Below, one piece after another: positions 18,509 to 27,965 of a stretch of DNA of 64,000 bases (position 1 is its first letter; each line of letters starts with the position of its first letter). Location of the stretch: NCBI RefSeq assembly GCF_021919345.1, contig NZ_CP089293.1, positions 1,736,001 to 1,800,000 on the forward strand, written 5' to 3'. Origin of the DNA: Paenarthrobacter nicotinovorans. Its GTDB lineage: Bacteria; Actinomycetota; Actinomycetes; Actinomycetales; Micrococcaceae. The notes under the pieces are model-generated. The model made no database searches. It was not told the origin of the DNA and saw only the letters and a program-made list of their open reading frames with translations. The position numbers and the translations under genes are program-made.

Positions 18509-21500
18509 GTGACTTCCAGCAATGATTCGTTCGTCCATCTTCACACCCACACCGAATACTCCATGCTGGATGGAGCGGCACGGCTGGGGGAGTTGTTCGA
18601 CGAAACTGAGCGCCTGGGCATGCCGGCCCTCGCAACCACGGACCATGGCTATTTGTTTGGCGCCTTCGACTTCTGGCGCAAGGCGACGGATAAAGGCATC
18701 AAGCCGATCATCGGCGTCGAAGCCTATGTGACCCCGGGAACGGCCCGCGGTGACAAAGAGCGGGTCCGTTGGGGCGATGAGAGCCAGCGCAAGGACGACG
18801 TTTCCGGCGGTGGCTCCTACACCCACATGACCCTGCTGAGCTACAACAACGTGGGCATGCGAAACCTGTTCCGGGCCTCGTCGATTGCGTCGTTGGATTC
18901 TGTTTTCGGTAAGTGGCCGCGCCTGGACCGTGAACTGCTCAACACCTATTCCGAAGGCCTCATTGCCACCACGGGCTGCCCCTCCGGAGAAGTCCAAACT
19001 AAGCTCCGCCTGGGACTCTACCGGGAGGCCGTGGAAGCCGCAGCCGAGTTCCGCGACATCTTCGGCGCGGAAAACTACTTCTGCGAGTTGATGGACCATG
19101 GTCTGGACATTGAGCGGCGCGTCACCGGTGACCTGCTCCGCCTGGCCAAGGAGCTCAACCTGCCGTTGGTGGCCACCAACGATCTCCACTACACGCACGA
19201 ACACGATGCCAAGGCGCACGAAGCCCTGTTGGCCATCCAGTCCGGTTCCACTCTGCTTGAGCCAACCTACGACAACGGCGGGTCCCGCTTCGCCTTCTCC
19301 GGCAGTGGCTACTACCTGAAATCACCGCAGGAAATGCGGGAGCTGTTCCGTGACCATCCGGAAGCCTGCGACAACACGCTCCTGATCGCCGAGCGCTGCG
19401 AAGTTTCCTTCAATACCGGTGCCAACTACATGCCCCGCTTCCCCTGCCCGCCAGGCGAAGACGAGACCTCGTGGCTGGTGAAGGAAGTCGACGCCGGCCT
19501 GAAGTACCGCTACCCCCAGGGCATCCCGGACAAGGTCCGCAAACAAGCCGATTACGAGCTTGGCGTCATCACCTCCATGGGTTTCCCCGGGTACTTCCTC
19601 GTGGTGGCCGACTTCATCAACTGGGCCAAGAACAACGGCATCCGGGTGGGTCCCGGACGTGGTTCCGGTGCCGGTTCCATGGTTGCCTACGCCATGCGCA
19701 TCACCGACCTCGACCCCCTCCAGCACGGTCTGATCTTCGAACGCTTCCTCAACCCGGACCGCGTTTCCATGCCTGACTTCGACGTCGACTTCGATGATCG
19801 TCGCCGTTCGGAAGTGATCGACTACGTCACCAAGAAGTACGGCGACGAGCGCGTGGCGATGATCGTGACGTACGGAACCATCAAGACCAAGCAGGCGCTC
19901 AAGGACTCCTCCCGCGTGCTGGGCTATCCGTTCAGCATGGGCGAGCAGCTGACCAAGGCCCTGCCGCCGGCCGTCATGGCCAAGGACATTCCCCTCGCGG
20001 ACATCCAGAATCCGGAGTCCAAGCGCTACAGCGAGGCCGGGGACTTCCGGCAGCTCATTGCCACCGACCCGGAGGCAGCCAAGGTCTTCGAGACGGCGCT
20101 GGGCATTGAGGGCCTGAAGCGCCAATGGGGTGTACACGCCGCCGGCGTCATCATGTCCTCGGACCCCATCATCGACGTTATTCCGATCATGCGGCGGTTC
20201 CAGGACGGCCAGGTCATCACCCAGTTCGACTACCCCACCTCTGAAGGCCTCGGCCTGATCAAGATGGACTTCCTGGGCCTCCGAAACCTCACGATCATTT
20301 CGGACGCCCTGGAAAACATCAAGATGAACCGTGGCGTGGACCTGGATCTCGAAAACCTTGCGCTGGACGACGCCGCGTCGTATGAGCTTCTGGCCCGCGG
20401 CGACACCCTGGGCGTGTTCCAGCTAGACGGCGGACCCATGCGGTCGCTGCTCAAGCTCATGAAGCCTGACAACTTCGAAGACATCTCCGCCGTCCTGGCC
20501 CTGTACCGGCCGGGTCCCATGGGCGCCAACGCCCACACGGACTATGCCTTGCGCAAGAACGGCATCCAGGAAGTCATTCCCATCCATCCGGAGCTGGAAG
20601 AGCCGCTCAAGGAGATCCTTGGTGGCACCTTCGGCCTGATCGTCTACCAAGAGCAAGTCATGGCCGTCGCCCAGAAACTGGCCGGTTACTCGCTTGGCCA
20701 GGCAGATATCCTTCGCCGCGCGATGGGTAAGAAGAAGAAATCCGAACTGGACAAGCAGTTCGCCGGGTTCTCCCAAGGCATGCAGGACAACGGCTACTCC
20801 ATGGCCGCGGTCAAAACGCTCTGGGACATCCTGCTTCCGTTCTCCGACTACGCCTTCAACAAGGCGCACTCGGCCGCGTACGGGGTTATTTCGTACTGGA
20901 CTGCCTACTTGAAGGCGCACTATGCACCGGAGTACATGGCCGCACTGCTGACCTCGGTGGGTGATGACAAGGACAAGTCCGCGATCTACCTCAATGAGTG
21001 CCGGCGCATGGGCATCACGGTGCTTCCGCCGGACGTCAACGAATCGTCGCTGAACTTCACCCCGGTGGGCCAGGACATCCGTTTCGGCATGGGAGCCATC
21101 CGCAACGTTGGTGTCAACGTGGTGGACGCGATGGTGTCCACCCGGGCGACGGAGGGAAACTACACGTCCTTCAAGGACTTCCTCCTCAAGGTCCCGGCGG
21201 TGGTGTGCAACAAGCGCACCATTGAATCGCTGATCAAGGCGGGCGCCTTCGATTCCCTCGGCCACCATCGCAGGGCGCTGGCGATGATCCACGAAGAAGC
21301 CATTGATTCGGTGATCACGCTCAAGCGAAACGAGGCCATTGGCCAGTTCGACCTCTTCGCCGGGTTCGAAGACCAGGAACCGGAAGCTTCGCTGACCACG
21401 GAAATTCCCGATCTCCCTGAATGGGAAAAGAAGGACAAACTCTCCTTCGAGCGCGACATGTTGGGACTGTACGTTTCAGACCACCCCCTGCAGGGGCTGG

Positions 21501-22066
21501 AGGGTGTCCTGAGCCAGCACGCCGAGCAGACCATTGCGTCGATCATCGCCGAGGACGGACCACACGACGGCGCCATTGTCACCATTGCAGGCATGATCAC
21601 CTCCCTGAGCCGCAGGATCGCCAAGGCCAGCGGCAATGCCTATGCCAGGGCGGAGATCGAGGACCTCGGTGCATCAATGGAGGTCATGTTCTTCGGCCAG
21701 GTCTACGGCCCCATTGCTTCTGTGCTGGCCGAAGACCTGATCGTTGTGGTCAAGGGGCGCCTGCAGCGCCGGGATGACGGCGCTGTGACATTGAACTGCA
21801 TGGAACTATCGGTGCCGGACCTGAGCGAAAGCGTCAACGGTCCCGTCGTGATCACCATTCCCACGTTCAAGGCCACGGAGGCAGTGGTAACGGATCTGCG
21901 GGACGTCCTTCGCACCCACCGCGGGAACTCGGAGGTCCGGTTGAAGCTGATGGGTGATACCAAGGTGGAGGTCATGGGATTGCCAGTGCATCTTCGGGTG
22001 AATCCCAGTCCGTCGCTCTTTGGAGACCTCAAGGTCCTGCTCGGTCCGGCCTGTCTGGACAACTGA
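18509..22066 (+). CDS. dnaE: DNA polymerase III alpha subunit DnaE1
   Basis: This is the replicative polymerase subunit. Two tandem GTG codons (18506, 18509) open the frame; I prefer the second because a -10 TAGACT lies exactly six bases upstream, giving a leaderless mRNA. The N-terminal PHP domain begins FVHLHTHTEYSMLDG and keeps metal-site histidines, so it may proofread as reported for actinobacterial DnaE1. The polymerase motif MPDFDVDFDDRR (about residues 420-432) holds catalytic aspartates. A helix-hairpin-helix region, an OB domain (GAIVTIAGMITSLSRRI) and a C-terminal tail follow. At about 1185 aa it is full length. It is convergent with the flavin reductase. Confidence 0.96.
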   Translation: MTSSNDSFVHLHTHTEYSMLDGAARLGELFDETERLGMPALATTDHGYLFGAFDFWRKATDKGIKPIIGVEAYVTPGTARGDKERVRWGDESQRKDDVSGGGSYTHMTLLSYNNVGMRNLFRASSIASLDSVFGKWPRLDRELLNTYSEGLIATTGCPSGEVQTKLRLGLYREAVEAAAEFRDIFGAENYFCELMDHGLDIERRVTGDLLRLAKELNLPLVATNDLHYTHEHDAKAHEALLAIQSGSTLLEPTYDNGGSRFAFSGSGYYLKSPQEMRELFRDHPEACDNTLLIAERCEVSFNTGANYMPRFPCPPGEDETSWLVKEVDAGLKYRYPQGIPDKVRKQADYELGVITSMGFPGYFLVVADFINWAKNNGIRVGPGRGSGAGSMVAYAMRITDLDPLQHGLIFERFLNPDRVSMPDFDVDFDDRRRSEVIDYVTKKYGDERVAMIVTYGTIKTKQALKDSSRVLGYPFSMGEQLTKALPPAVMAKDIPLADIQNPESKRYSEAGDFRQLIATDPEAAKVFETALGIEGLKRQWGVHAAGVIMSSDPIIDVIPIMRRFQDGQVITQFDYPTSEGLGLIKMDFLGLRNLTIISDALENIKMNRGVDLDLENLALDDAASYELLARGDTLGVFQLDGGPMRSLLKLMKPDNFEDISAVLALYRPGPMGANAHTDYALRKNGIQEVIPIHPELEEPLKEILGGTFGLIVYQEQVMAVAQKLAGYSLGQADILRRAMGKKKKSELDKQFAGFSQGMQDNGYSMAAVKTLWDILLPFSDYAFNKAHSAAYGVISYWTAYLKAHYAPEYMAALLTSVGDDKDKSAIYLNECRRMGITVLPPDVNESSLNFTPVGQDIRFGMGAIRNVGVNVVDAMVSTRATEGNYTSFKDFLLKVPAVVCNKRTIESLIKAGAFDSLGHHRRALAMIHEEAIDSVITLKRNEAIGQFDLFAGFEDQEPEASLTTEIPDLPEWEKKDKLSFERDMLGLYVSDHPLQGLEGVLSQHAEQTIASIIAEDGPHDGAIVTIAGMITSLSRRIAKASGNAYARAEIEDLGASMEVMFFGQVYGPIASVLAEDLIVVVKGRLQRRDDGAVTLNCMELSVPDLSESVNGPVVITIPTFKATEAVVTDLRDVLRTHRGNSEVRLKLMGDTKVEVMGLPVHLRVNPSPSLFGDLKVLLGPACLDN

Positions 22067-22084
22067 CAGCCGGGCCCGCGGTAG

Positions 22085-22585
22085 TCAGATCTCGTAGTCG
22101 AGCGGCGCAGGCTTGCTGTAAGCGCCGCCGTGGTACAGCAGCGGGGTCCCTTCCCCGCCCACTTGGCCGTCGACGACCTCGACCACAACCACTGCGTTGT
22201 TCTCAAAAGACAAGCGCATCTGGATCTTGCCGACCAGCCAGCCGCTGACGTCCTTGAGGATGGGAACGTCATGGGGGCCGGGCTCCCAGTGGTCGCCGTC
22301 GAACCGGTCGCGGGTCCGTGCGAACCTGTCGGCCAACGCCTGGTTCTCCAGCCCCAGCATATGGACACCGATATATTCCGCGTTCGCGACAGCGGGCCAG
22401 GAACTGGAGCTCCTGGCCATGTTGAAGGTGAAACGGGGCGGCTCGGCGGACAGCGATGCCACGGATGTTGCGGTGAAACCAAAGGGTTTGCCGTTGAGGT
22501 TGGCCGTAATGATGGCGACTCCGGCAGCGTGCCTGCGGAACATCTCCCTGAAAGTCTGTTCGAAGCCGGATGGTTCGCTTGCCAC
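22085..22585 (-). CDS. Flavin reductase domain (FMN-binding) protein
   Basis: This is a short-chain flavin reductase-like protein that would reduce FMN or FAD with NAD(P)H, often to feed a two-component monooxygenase. The chosen GTG at 22585 has GGAG nine bases upstream; a longer frame reaches 22639 without a good site. The domain is recognised by HAAGVAIITANLNGKPFGFT, TSVASLSAEPPRFTFNMARS and FENNAVVVVEVVDGQVG. It is 166 aa, a complete single domain. No partner monooxygenase gene lies nearby, so the physiological role is open. Confidence 0.8.
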   Translation of the reverse strand: MASEPSGFEQTFREMFRRHAAGVAIITANLNGKPFGFTATSVASLSAEPPRFTFNMARSSSSWPAVANAEYIGVHMLGLENQALADRFARTRDRFDGDHWEPGPHDVPILKDVSGWLVGKIQMRLSFENNAVVVVEVVDGQVGGEGTPLLYHGGAYSKPAPLDYEI

Positions 22586-22681
22586 GGTGGTGTTCTCCTG
22601 GGGTGGGCCTATGCTCTCCTCCCAGAGTATTCCTCCCACGCAGCGGTTCCCCTATTTTGCGGAGCCAGCGTGAACCTTTGT

Positions 22682-22687
22682 TAATGT
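22682..22687 (+). promoter_or_regulatory. -10 hexamer of the 22694 gene, leaderless start
   Basis: TAATGT, a six-base spacer GAGTGC, then ATG 22694. The spacing leaves no room for a ribosome-binding site if transcription starts at the usual distance. Confidence 0.6.
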
Positions 22688-22693
22688 GAGTGC

Positions 22694-23227
22694 ATGACCG
22701 AGCCCAGTGTGAACCTCCAAGCTGCTTCCGAACCGGCTCCGGCCACCGCTTCCCGCCCGGCGCGGGACTTCCTTTGGCTGGTTGTCCCGGCCGCTTCCGG
22801 AATCGTTGTGGGGCTGCTCTGGTGGTTGCTGGCTCCGGGCGGCCTCAACCTCGTCTCCGGCAATCCCGAGCTGTCCAATCCTGACAACCCTGAGTCGTGG
22901 CTCCCGCGTGACCTGATCCTGGCGGCCTTGATGCTGGTATCGGGATGCGCTGCCGGGCTCATGCTCGATGGCAAGCTCGAGGGTGCCAGCGCCTCCCGGC
23001 GTTTGGTGTTGGCGCTACTCGGGGGTGCGGCGGGTGCACTCCTCGCATGGCTGACCGGCTTGCTGGCCGCCCAGCTATGGGGTCCTCCAGCCAACCCGGC
23101 CCTTGGCCCTGGTTATGGGTTCACGCTCCGGTCCTATGCTGTCCTCCTGCTGTGGACCGGTGCGACGGCGTTTGTCACCTTCGTCCTGTCTTTATTCGGG
23201 GTTCTCTCCAAGAAGCCCGTAAAATAG
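22694..23227 (+). CDS. Small four-helix membrane protein, unknown function
   Basis: I do not recognise a characterised family with confidence; it resembles the actinobacterial DUF2567-type membrane proteins. The 177-residue product has a short polar N-terminus ([16 protein letters not shown]) and four hydrophobic segments: about residues 27-46, 74-92, 103-123 and 147-169. An external loop lies between the first two ([17 protein letters not shown]). There are no catalytic motifs. It ends four bases before hisD, and its stop codon overlaps the hisD -10 hexamer. No functional link to histidine synthesis is implied. Confidence 0.7.
   Translation: MTEPSVNLQAASEPAPATASRPARDFLWLVVPAASGIVVGLLWWLLAPGGLNLVSGNPELSNPDNPESWLPRDLILAALMLVSGCAAGLMLDGKLEGASASRRLVLALLGGAAGALLAWLTGLLAAQLWGPPANPALGPGYGFTLRSYAVLLLWTGATAFVTFVLSLFGVLSKKPVK
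23220..23225 (+). promoter_or_regulatory. hisD -10 hexamer, leaderless start
   Basis: TAAAAT, a six-base spacer AGCGGG, then GTG 23232. The hexamer overlaps the last sense codons and the stop (TAG 23225-23227) of the upstream membrane-protein gene. Confidence 0.6.
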
Positions 23228-23231
23228 CGGG

Positions 23232-24590
23232 GTGACCACTTCCTCCGATACTTCCGCCCCAGCCGCCCTTAACTTCCGGAGCATTGACTTCCGGGGTCGT
23301 CGCCTCTCCCTGGCGGAACTCCGCGGAGCTGTTCCCAGGGCGCGCCATCAGACCATGGCGGATGCGGAACAGAAGGTCCAGGACATCATTGCCGCCGTTC
23401 GCAGCCGCGGGTTCAGTGCCTTGGCCGAGCTGGCACGCACGTTCGACGGCGTTGAGCAGTCGCATCCAAGGGTTTCCGCGGAGGCCCTGACCCAGGCTCT
23501 CGCCGGGCTTGATCCCAACGTCCGGGCCGCCCTTGAAGAGTCAATCAGCAGGGCTCGGCAGTTTGCCGACAGGCAGCGACCCCGCAACGTGGACGTTTCG
23601 CTGGGGGACGGTGCAGTCGTCAGCCAGAACTGGATTCCGGTGGGCCGGGTGGGGCTGTACGTTCCCGGGGGACTCGCTCCGTTGGCGTCCTCCGTCATCA
23701 TGAACGTCGTTCCTGCGGTGGCCGCCGGCGTCGAATCCATCGCCCTGGCCTCACCGCCGCAGAAGGATTTTGGCGGACTTCCGCACCCCACTATTCTCGC
23801 GGCCGCCAAGCTTCTGGGCATTGATGAGGTCTACGCCATCGGCGGTGCGCAGGCCATTGTGTCCTTCGCCTACGGGATTCCGGGCTCGGGGGACGAACTG
23901 CCCATCGAACCTGTGGACGTCGTGACAGGCCCGGGCAACATCTTCGTGGCCACGGCCAAGCGGCTGGTCAAGGGCGTGGTGGGTATTGACTCGGAGGCCG
24001 GCACTACGGAGATCGCCATCCTCGCCGACTCCACTGCCCAAGCCCCGCTTGTGGCGGCCGACCTCATCAGCCAGGCAGAGCACGATCCCAAAGCAGCCTC
24101 AGTCCTAGTGACGGATTCGACCGAACTCGCTGACGCCGTCGTGCGTGAGCTGGCGCGTCAGGCGGCGGCAACCAAGCACAGCGCCCGTGTTCTTGAGGCC
24201 CTCTCCGGCCCGCAGTCCGGCGTGGTCCTCGTGGATGACCTTGAGCAGGGGATTGCAGTCTGCAACGCCTACGCTGCGGAGCACCTGGAAATCATGACGG
24301 CGGATGCCGCAGCGGTAGCCGGACGCATCCACAACGCCGGGGCCATCTTCGTGGGGGATTACAGCCCTGTCAGCCTCGGCGACTACTGCGCCGGATCCAA
24401 CCACGTCCTGCCCACCAGCGGCACGGCGGCGTTCTCCTCCGGACTGAACGTGACCACCTTCCTGCGGGCCGTCCAGGTCATCAACTATGACCGCGGTGCC
24501 CTGGAGGAGGTCAGCAGCCACATCGTGAGCCTGTCCGGTGCCGAGGACCTGCCGGGTCACGGAGATGCGGTGCGGATCCGCTTCGAATAG
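23232..24590 (+). CDS. hisD: Histidinol dehydrogenase HisD
   Basis: HisD catalyses the last two steps of histidine synthesis, oxidising L-histidinol to L-histidine with two NAD and a bound zinc. Signatures include [65 protein letters not shown] and the zinc/base region [29 protein letters not shown] is also conserved. The length is 452 aa, slightly long at the N-terminus. GTG 23232 is four bases after the membrane-protein stop and six after a TAAAAT -10 element. hisC or other his genes do not follow within the window. Confidence 0.96.
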   Translation: MTTSSDTSAPAALNFRSIDFRGRRLSLAELRGAVPRARHQTMADAEQKVQDIIAAVRSRGFSALAELARTFDGVEQSHPRVSAEALTQALAGLDPNVRAALEESISRARQFADRQRPRNVDVSLGDGAVVSQNWIPVGRVGLYVPGGLAPLASSVIMNVVPAVAAGVESIALASPPQKDFGGLPHPTILAAAKLLGIDEVYAIGGAQAIVSFAYGIPGSGDELPIEPVDVVTGPGNIFVATAKRLVKGVVGIDSEAGTTEIAILADSTAQAPLVAADLISQAEHDPKAASVLVTDSTELADAVVRELARQAAATKHSARVLEALSGPQSGVVLVDDLEQGIAVCNAYAAEHLEIMTADAAAVAGRIHNAGAIFVGDYSPVSLGDYCAGSNHVLPTSGTAAFSSGLNVTTFLRAVQVINYDRGALEEVSSHIVSLSGAEDLPGHGDAVRIRFE

Positions 24591-24598
24591 CAGGTCAA

Positions 24599-24674
24599 CC
24601 ACTACATATAAGGGTCACCACCACTACATGTAGTAATTACAAGCTTGTCATTAGGGTGTGTACCTACGTAAACT
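24599..24674 (+). promoter_or_regulatory. nrdR promoter with two NrdR-box-like sites
   Basis: Two similar sites, CCACTACATATAAGGG (24599-24614) and CCACTACATGTAGTAA (24621-24636), lie 22 bases apart start to start, about two helical turns. The second contains the palindrome ACTACATGTAGT. They resemble the AT-centred NrdR boxes known upstream of ribonucleotide reductase genes. Right after them comes a promoter with -35 TTGTCA (24645-24650), an 18-base spacer and -10 TAAACT (24669-24674). The arrangement suggests NrdR regulates its own gene. Confidence 0.6.
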
Positions 24675-24763
24675 AGTGCCGGAAGTGAATCTTCCGGCAC
24701 CTTTTGCGCATCCGGCGGCTTGCCGGGTGGTGCCCGTGCCGGAGTTGTCAGGGGAGGCCCAGC

Positions 24764-25267
24764 GTGTATTGTCCGTTCTGCCGGAATCCCGATTCCCGTG
24801 TTGTCGACAGCCGCATGGCGGACGACGGCTCTTCCATTCGCCGCCGTCGGCAATGCCCGGAATGCGGCCGCCGGTTTACCACGGTGGAGACAACCAGCCT
24901 CTCCGTCATCAAACGCTCCGGCGTGGGTGAACCATTCAGCCGCATCAAGGTCATCAGCGGCGTCCGCAAGGCCTGCCAGGGGCGGCCGGTGACCGAGGAC
25001 GACCTCGCCATGCTTGCCCAGGAAGTTGAAGAAAACATCCGCTCATCCGGCGCGGCGGAGATTGATGCCCACGAGGTCGGGCTCGCCATCCTTGGACCGC
25101 TCCGCAAATTGGACGAGGTTGCCTACCTCCGCTTCGCCAGTGTGTACCAGGCCTTCGAATCATTGGAAGACTTCGAATCCGCTATTTCGCTGCTCCGACA
25201 CGAGCATGAAGCTCACGCAAAAGCGGGCAGCAAGCAACCCAAAGGCTCCGAGGCGAGCCAACTCTAG
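24764..25267 (+). CDS. nrdR: Transcriptional repressor NrdR
   Basis: NrdR is the ATP/dATP-sensing repressor of ribonucleotide reductase genes. The start is GTG 24764 behind GGGGAGG. The N-terminal zinc ribbon has its cysteine pairs in [11 protein letters not shown] and [11 protein letters not shown], and the ATP-cone domain covers about residues 46-136 ([17 protein letters not shown] to [15 protein letters not shown]). The C-terminal tail is His/Glu/Lys-rich. At 167 aa it is normal length. In many actinobacteria nrdR is followed by nrdJ; here it is monocistronic and convergent with the SDR gene. Confidence 0.95.
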   Translation: MYCPFCRNPDSRVVDSRMADDGSSIRRRRQCPECGRRFTTVETTSLSVIKRSGVGEPFSRIKVISGVRKACQGRPVTEDDLAMLAQEVEENIRSSGAAEIDAHEVGLAILGPLRKLDEVAYLRFASVYQAFESLEDFESAISLLRHEHEAHAKAGSKQPKGSEASQL

Positions 25268-25269
25268 CT

Positions 25270-25309
25270 CCGGTGGCGGCAGCGGAGGGGAAGCCGCAGC
25301 CGCCACCGG
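25270..25309. terminator. Hairpin between convergent nrdR and SDR genes
   Basis: Perfect 11-bp arms CCGGTGGCGGC (25270-25280) and GCCGCCACCGG (25299-25309) flank an 18-base loop in the 60-base gap. No T-run follows on either strand, so it is a plausible bidirectional but weak terminator. Confidence 0.5.
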
Positions 25310-25327
25310 CACCAAGGCATGGCCGTA

Positions 25328-26095
25328 TCAGCGGCCGCCGGAGACCGGCAGCACTGCACCCGTGATGTACCCGGCGTCATCGGACATCAGCCACGTCACA
25401 GCTGCCGCGATTTCCTCGGGTTCGGCTCCGCGGCCCATGGGAATGGTGGGATTGAGCCTCTCCACACGATCCGGCATTCCGGCTGCGGCATGCAAGCCGG
25501 TGTTCGTGCTTCCGGGCGCCACGGCGTTAACCCGGATTCCCTGTTTGGCGACCTCGGCAGCCAGGCCCACGGTCAGAACGTCCACTGCGCCTTTGGTTGC
25601 GGCGTAGTGGACCCAGGTTCCGGGAGAGCCGGCTTTGGTGGCCGTCGACGAAATATTGATGATCGAACCGCCGGGTCCGCCGGAATCCAACGAGAGCCTC
25701 CGGACAGCTTCCTGGCACATATAGATCAGGCCGGCGATGTTCACGTCGCACACCCGTTGAACAGTCCCCGAGGGTACGTCCACCAGCGGCCCGATCAGAT
25801 CGCCCGTGATGGCTGCGTTGTTGATAACGGCAGTCACTGGTCCGCGGCGCGCAGCTTCGTCAAACAAACGCTCGACGTCGGCGGGTTGGCTGACGTCTGC
25901 CCGGACGGCGTGTGCCTCGCCGCCGCGGGCGCGGATGCTGTTAACCACGGCATCCGCGCCCGCGGCGTCAGACGAGTAATTGACGACGACACCGTATCCC
26001 GCCAAGGCCGCTGCTTGGGCGACGGCAGCACCAATCCCGCGGCTTGCGCCGGTGACGATCGCGATGCCTGAGCGGCTTTCTGTAGCCTCGGCCAT
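25328..26095 (-). CDS. SDR family oxidoreductase
   Basis: This is a classical short-chain dehydrogenase/reductase with a Rossmann fold. The NAD(P) loop is VTGASRGIGAAVAQ. VINNAAITGD is the NNAG-type motif, the catalytic serine lies in INISSTATKAG, and the YxxxK is YAATK; PGSTNT follows the cofactor site. The start at ATG 26095 is eight bases after the glucokinase stop, so the two are probably cotranscribed. It looks like a FabG-type or glucose-dehydrogenase-like reductase of 255 aa. The substrate is unknown. Confidence 0.85.
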   Translation of the reverse strand: MAEATESRSGIAIVTGASRGIGAAVAQAAALAGYGVVVNYSSDAAGADAVVNSIRARGGEAHAVRADVSQPADVERLFDEAARRGPVTAVINNAAITGDLIGPLVDVPSGTVQRVCDVNIAGLIYMCQEAVRRLSLDSGGPGGSIINISSTATKAGSPGTWVHYAATKGAVDVLTVGLAAEVAKQGIRVNAVAPGSTNTGLHAAAGMPDRVERLNPTIPMGRGAEPEEIAAAVTWLMSDDAGYITGAVLPVSGGR

Positions 26096-26102
26096 GTCCG
26101 GG

Positions 26103-26921
26103 TTACTTGGCGAGTTTGTGGTGCAGGGCAACTTCGAGGGCTGCGCCCACGATGCCGGCGTCGTTCTTCAACTTTGCAGTCACGATCCTGGTACGGAGGT
26201 CCAGGTACGGGAAGTACTCGTCCGAGCGCTTGGAGATGCCACCGCCCACGATGAAGAGCTCAGGGGAAAACAGGAATTCCACGTGCTGGAGGTAGCGGTT
26301 GAGCAACACGCCGTACTCGTCCCAGCTGAGGCCATCCCGTTCGCGGGCCACGGCGGAGGCTTTGGTTTCGGCGTCATGTCCGTCCACCTCAAGGTGGCCG
26401 AGCTCGGCGTTGGGGACCAGCTGGCCGTTGAAGATGAATGCTGACCCGATGCCCGTTCCCAGCGTGATCACCAGGACGGTACCGTCGACACCTTCACCGG
26501 CTCCGTATCGTGCTTCCGCGAGGCCCGCTGCGTCGGCGTCGTTGATGACCTCAACCGGACGGCCGAGGCGCTCGGTGAACTTCTTGTCTATGTCGGTTTC
26601 GAGCCAGGACTTGTCCACATTTGCTGCGGAGTGGACAACGCCGTGCTGGATGATGCCGGGAAAAGTGACGCCCACCGGGGAGTCCGCTGCCGGGGCCTCG
26701 GGACGCTTGGACAGCTCCGCGACAATCGCGGCTACGACATCGGCCACCGCTTCCGGTGTAGCAGGCTGCGGTGTGGGGACCCGGAAGCGGTCGCCGATCA
26801 GCTTCCCCTTCTTGAGGTCGACGATGCCGCCTTTGATGCCGGTACCGCCGATGTCGATACCGATCAGCGGCGCGTTCTTGTGGGTTTTCTCATCCTTCTT
26901 GGACAATGCATTTCCGATCAT
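26103..26921 (-). CDS. ppgK: Polyphosphate glucokinase (ROK family)
   Basis: This ROK-family kinase phosphorylates glucose with inorganic polyphosphate or ATP. The phosphate-binding motif [16 protein letters not shown] is near the N-terminus, followed by [29 protein letters not shown] and [15 protein letters not shown], and [10 protein letters not shown] near the end. The protein closely recalls the polyphosphate/ATP glucomannokinase described from Arthrobacter, so mannose may also be used (inference from memory). The start is uncertain: ATG 26921 has no good Shine-Dalgarno sequence, while TTG 26906 ([10 protein letters not shown]) has GGAAA in place. It lies 57 bases downstream of map, on the same strand. 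Confidence 0.9.
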   Translation of the reverse strand: MIGNALSKKDEKTHKNAPLIGIDIGGTGIKGGIVDLKKGKLIGDRFRVPTPQPATPEAVADVVAAIVAELSKRPEAPAADSPVGVTFPGIIQHGVVHSAANVDKSWLETDIDKKFTERLGRPVEVINDADAAGLAEARYGAGEGVDGTVLVITLGTGIGSAFIFNGQLVPNAELGHLEVDGHDAETKASAVARERDGLSWDEYGVLLNRYLQHVEFLFSPELFIVGGGISKRSDEYFPYLDLRTRIVTAKLKNDAGIVGAALEVALHHKLAK

Positions 26922-26978
26922 GGCAGGAGGGGATGGGCAAGGCACAGCCGGCCGGGCTGCTTGGACCTTCCGGTGAGC

Positions 26979-27857
26979 TCAGGGAAGGGTAAGGATTTCC
27001 GCGCCGGTCTCAGTGACCAGCAGCGTGTGTTCGAACTGGGCCGTTCGTTTGTGGTCGCGGGTGACGACTGTCCAGTCATCTGCCCACATATCCCATTCGA
27101 TGGTGCCGAGGGTAAGCATGGGCTCGATGGTGAACACCATGCCCGCCTCGATCACGGTGTTGTATGCCGGGGCTGCGTCGTAATGCGGAATGATGAGGCC
27201 CGTGTGGAAGGCCTCACCCACGCCGTGGCCTGTGAAGTCCCGGACCACACCATAACCGAAGCGCTTGGCGTAGGACTGGATGGCACGGCCGATTACGTTG
27301 ATTTCGCGGCCCGGGGCCACGGCCTTGATGGCCCGGTTGAGCGACTCCTGCGTACGCTCAACCAGCAGACGGGACTCTTCATCCACGTCGCCAACCAGGA
27401 AAGTGTAGTTGGTATCCCCATGCACGCCGTCAATAAAGGCGGTGATGTCGATGTTGAGAATGTCGCCGTCCTGGACCACGGTGGAATCCGGGATGCCGTG
27501 GCAAATCACCTCGTTGAGGGAGGAGCAGAGGGACTTGGGGAAGCCCCGGTAGCCCAGGGTGGACGGGTAGGCGTTGTGATCCAAGAGGAACTCATGGCCG
27601 ACCTTGTCCAGCTGGTCGGTAGTGACACCCGGCTGGATGTGCTTTCCTACTTCTACTATCGCCTGGGCGGCAATCCTGCCTGCTACGCGGATCTTCTCAA
27701 CCGTCTCCGGCGACTTCACTTCGGAGCCCGTGAACTTGGCAGGCGCCTTCTTGCCGACGTACTCCGGCCGGGGAATCGATGCGGGGACGGGGCGTTCAGG
27801 GCTGATGGTTCCCGGGGTGAGGGCGCCAATGGGTGCAGTCGAAGCAAGAGAAGGCAT
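26979..27857 (-). CDS. map: Methionine aminopeptidase, type I
   Basis: This enzyme removes the N-terminal methionine from nascent proteins with a dinuclear metal centre. Metal ligands are visible: the aspartates of [14 protein letters not shown], the histidine of [14 protein letters not shown], and the glutamates of FTIEPML and FEHTLLVTE; substrate-site H is in VICHGIPDS. An N-terminal extension of about 50 residues with PxxP-rich sequence is typical of actinobacterial MapB. It is 292 aa from ATG 27857, which sits six bases after a TATGAT -10 element. The frame extends upstream to 27902 but without support. Confidence 0.94.
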   Translation of the reverse strand: MPSLASTAPIGALTPGTISPERPVPASIPRPEYVGKKAPAKFTGSEVKSPETVEKIRVAGRIAAQAIVEVGKHIQPGVTTDQLDKVGHEFLLDHNAYPSTLGYRGFPKSLCSSLNEVICHGIPDSTVVQDGDILNIDITAFIDGVHGDTNYTFLVGDVDEESRLLVERTQESLNRAIKAVAPGREINVIGRAIQSYAKRFGYGVVRDFTGHGVGEAFHTGLIIPHYDAAPAYNTVIEAGMVFTIEPMLTLGTIEWDMWADDWTVVTRDHKRTAQFEHTLLVTETGAEILTLP

Positions 27858-27863
27858 AGATTG

Positions 27864-27869
27864 ATCATA
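27864..27869 (-). promoter_or_regulatory. map -10 hexamer, leaderless start
   Basis: On the minus strand TATGAT is followed by CAATCT and then ATG 27857. The six-base spacing predicts a leaderless transcript. Confidence 0.6.
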
Positions 27870-27965
27870 TAAGGCACGCAAGAGACGTAAGTAACAATGC
27901 ACGGCAAGGCTACTGTGGCCGCGCCAACGTTACGCGTTCAACGGCCCCGGCGATGAGGAGGAGAC

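Noticed and set aside
26631..27872. 413-codon open frame on the + strand
   Set aside because: Antisense to ppgK and map, both with strong family motifs.
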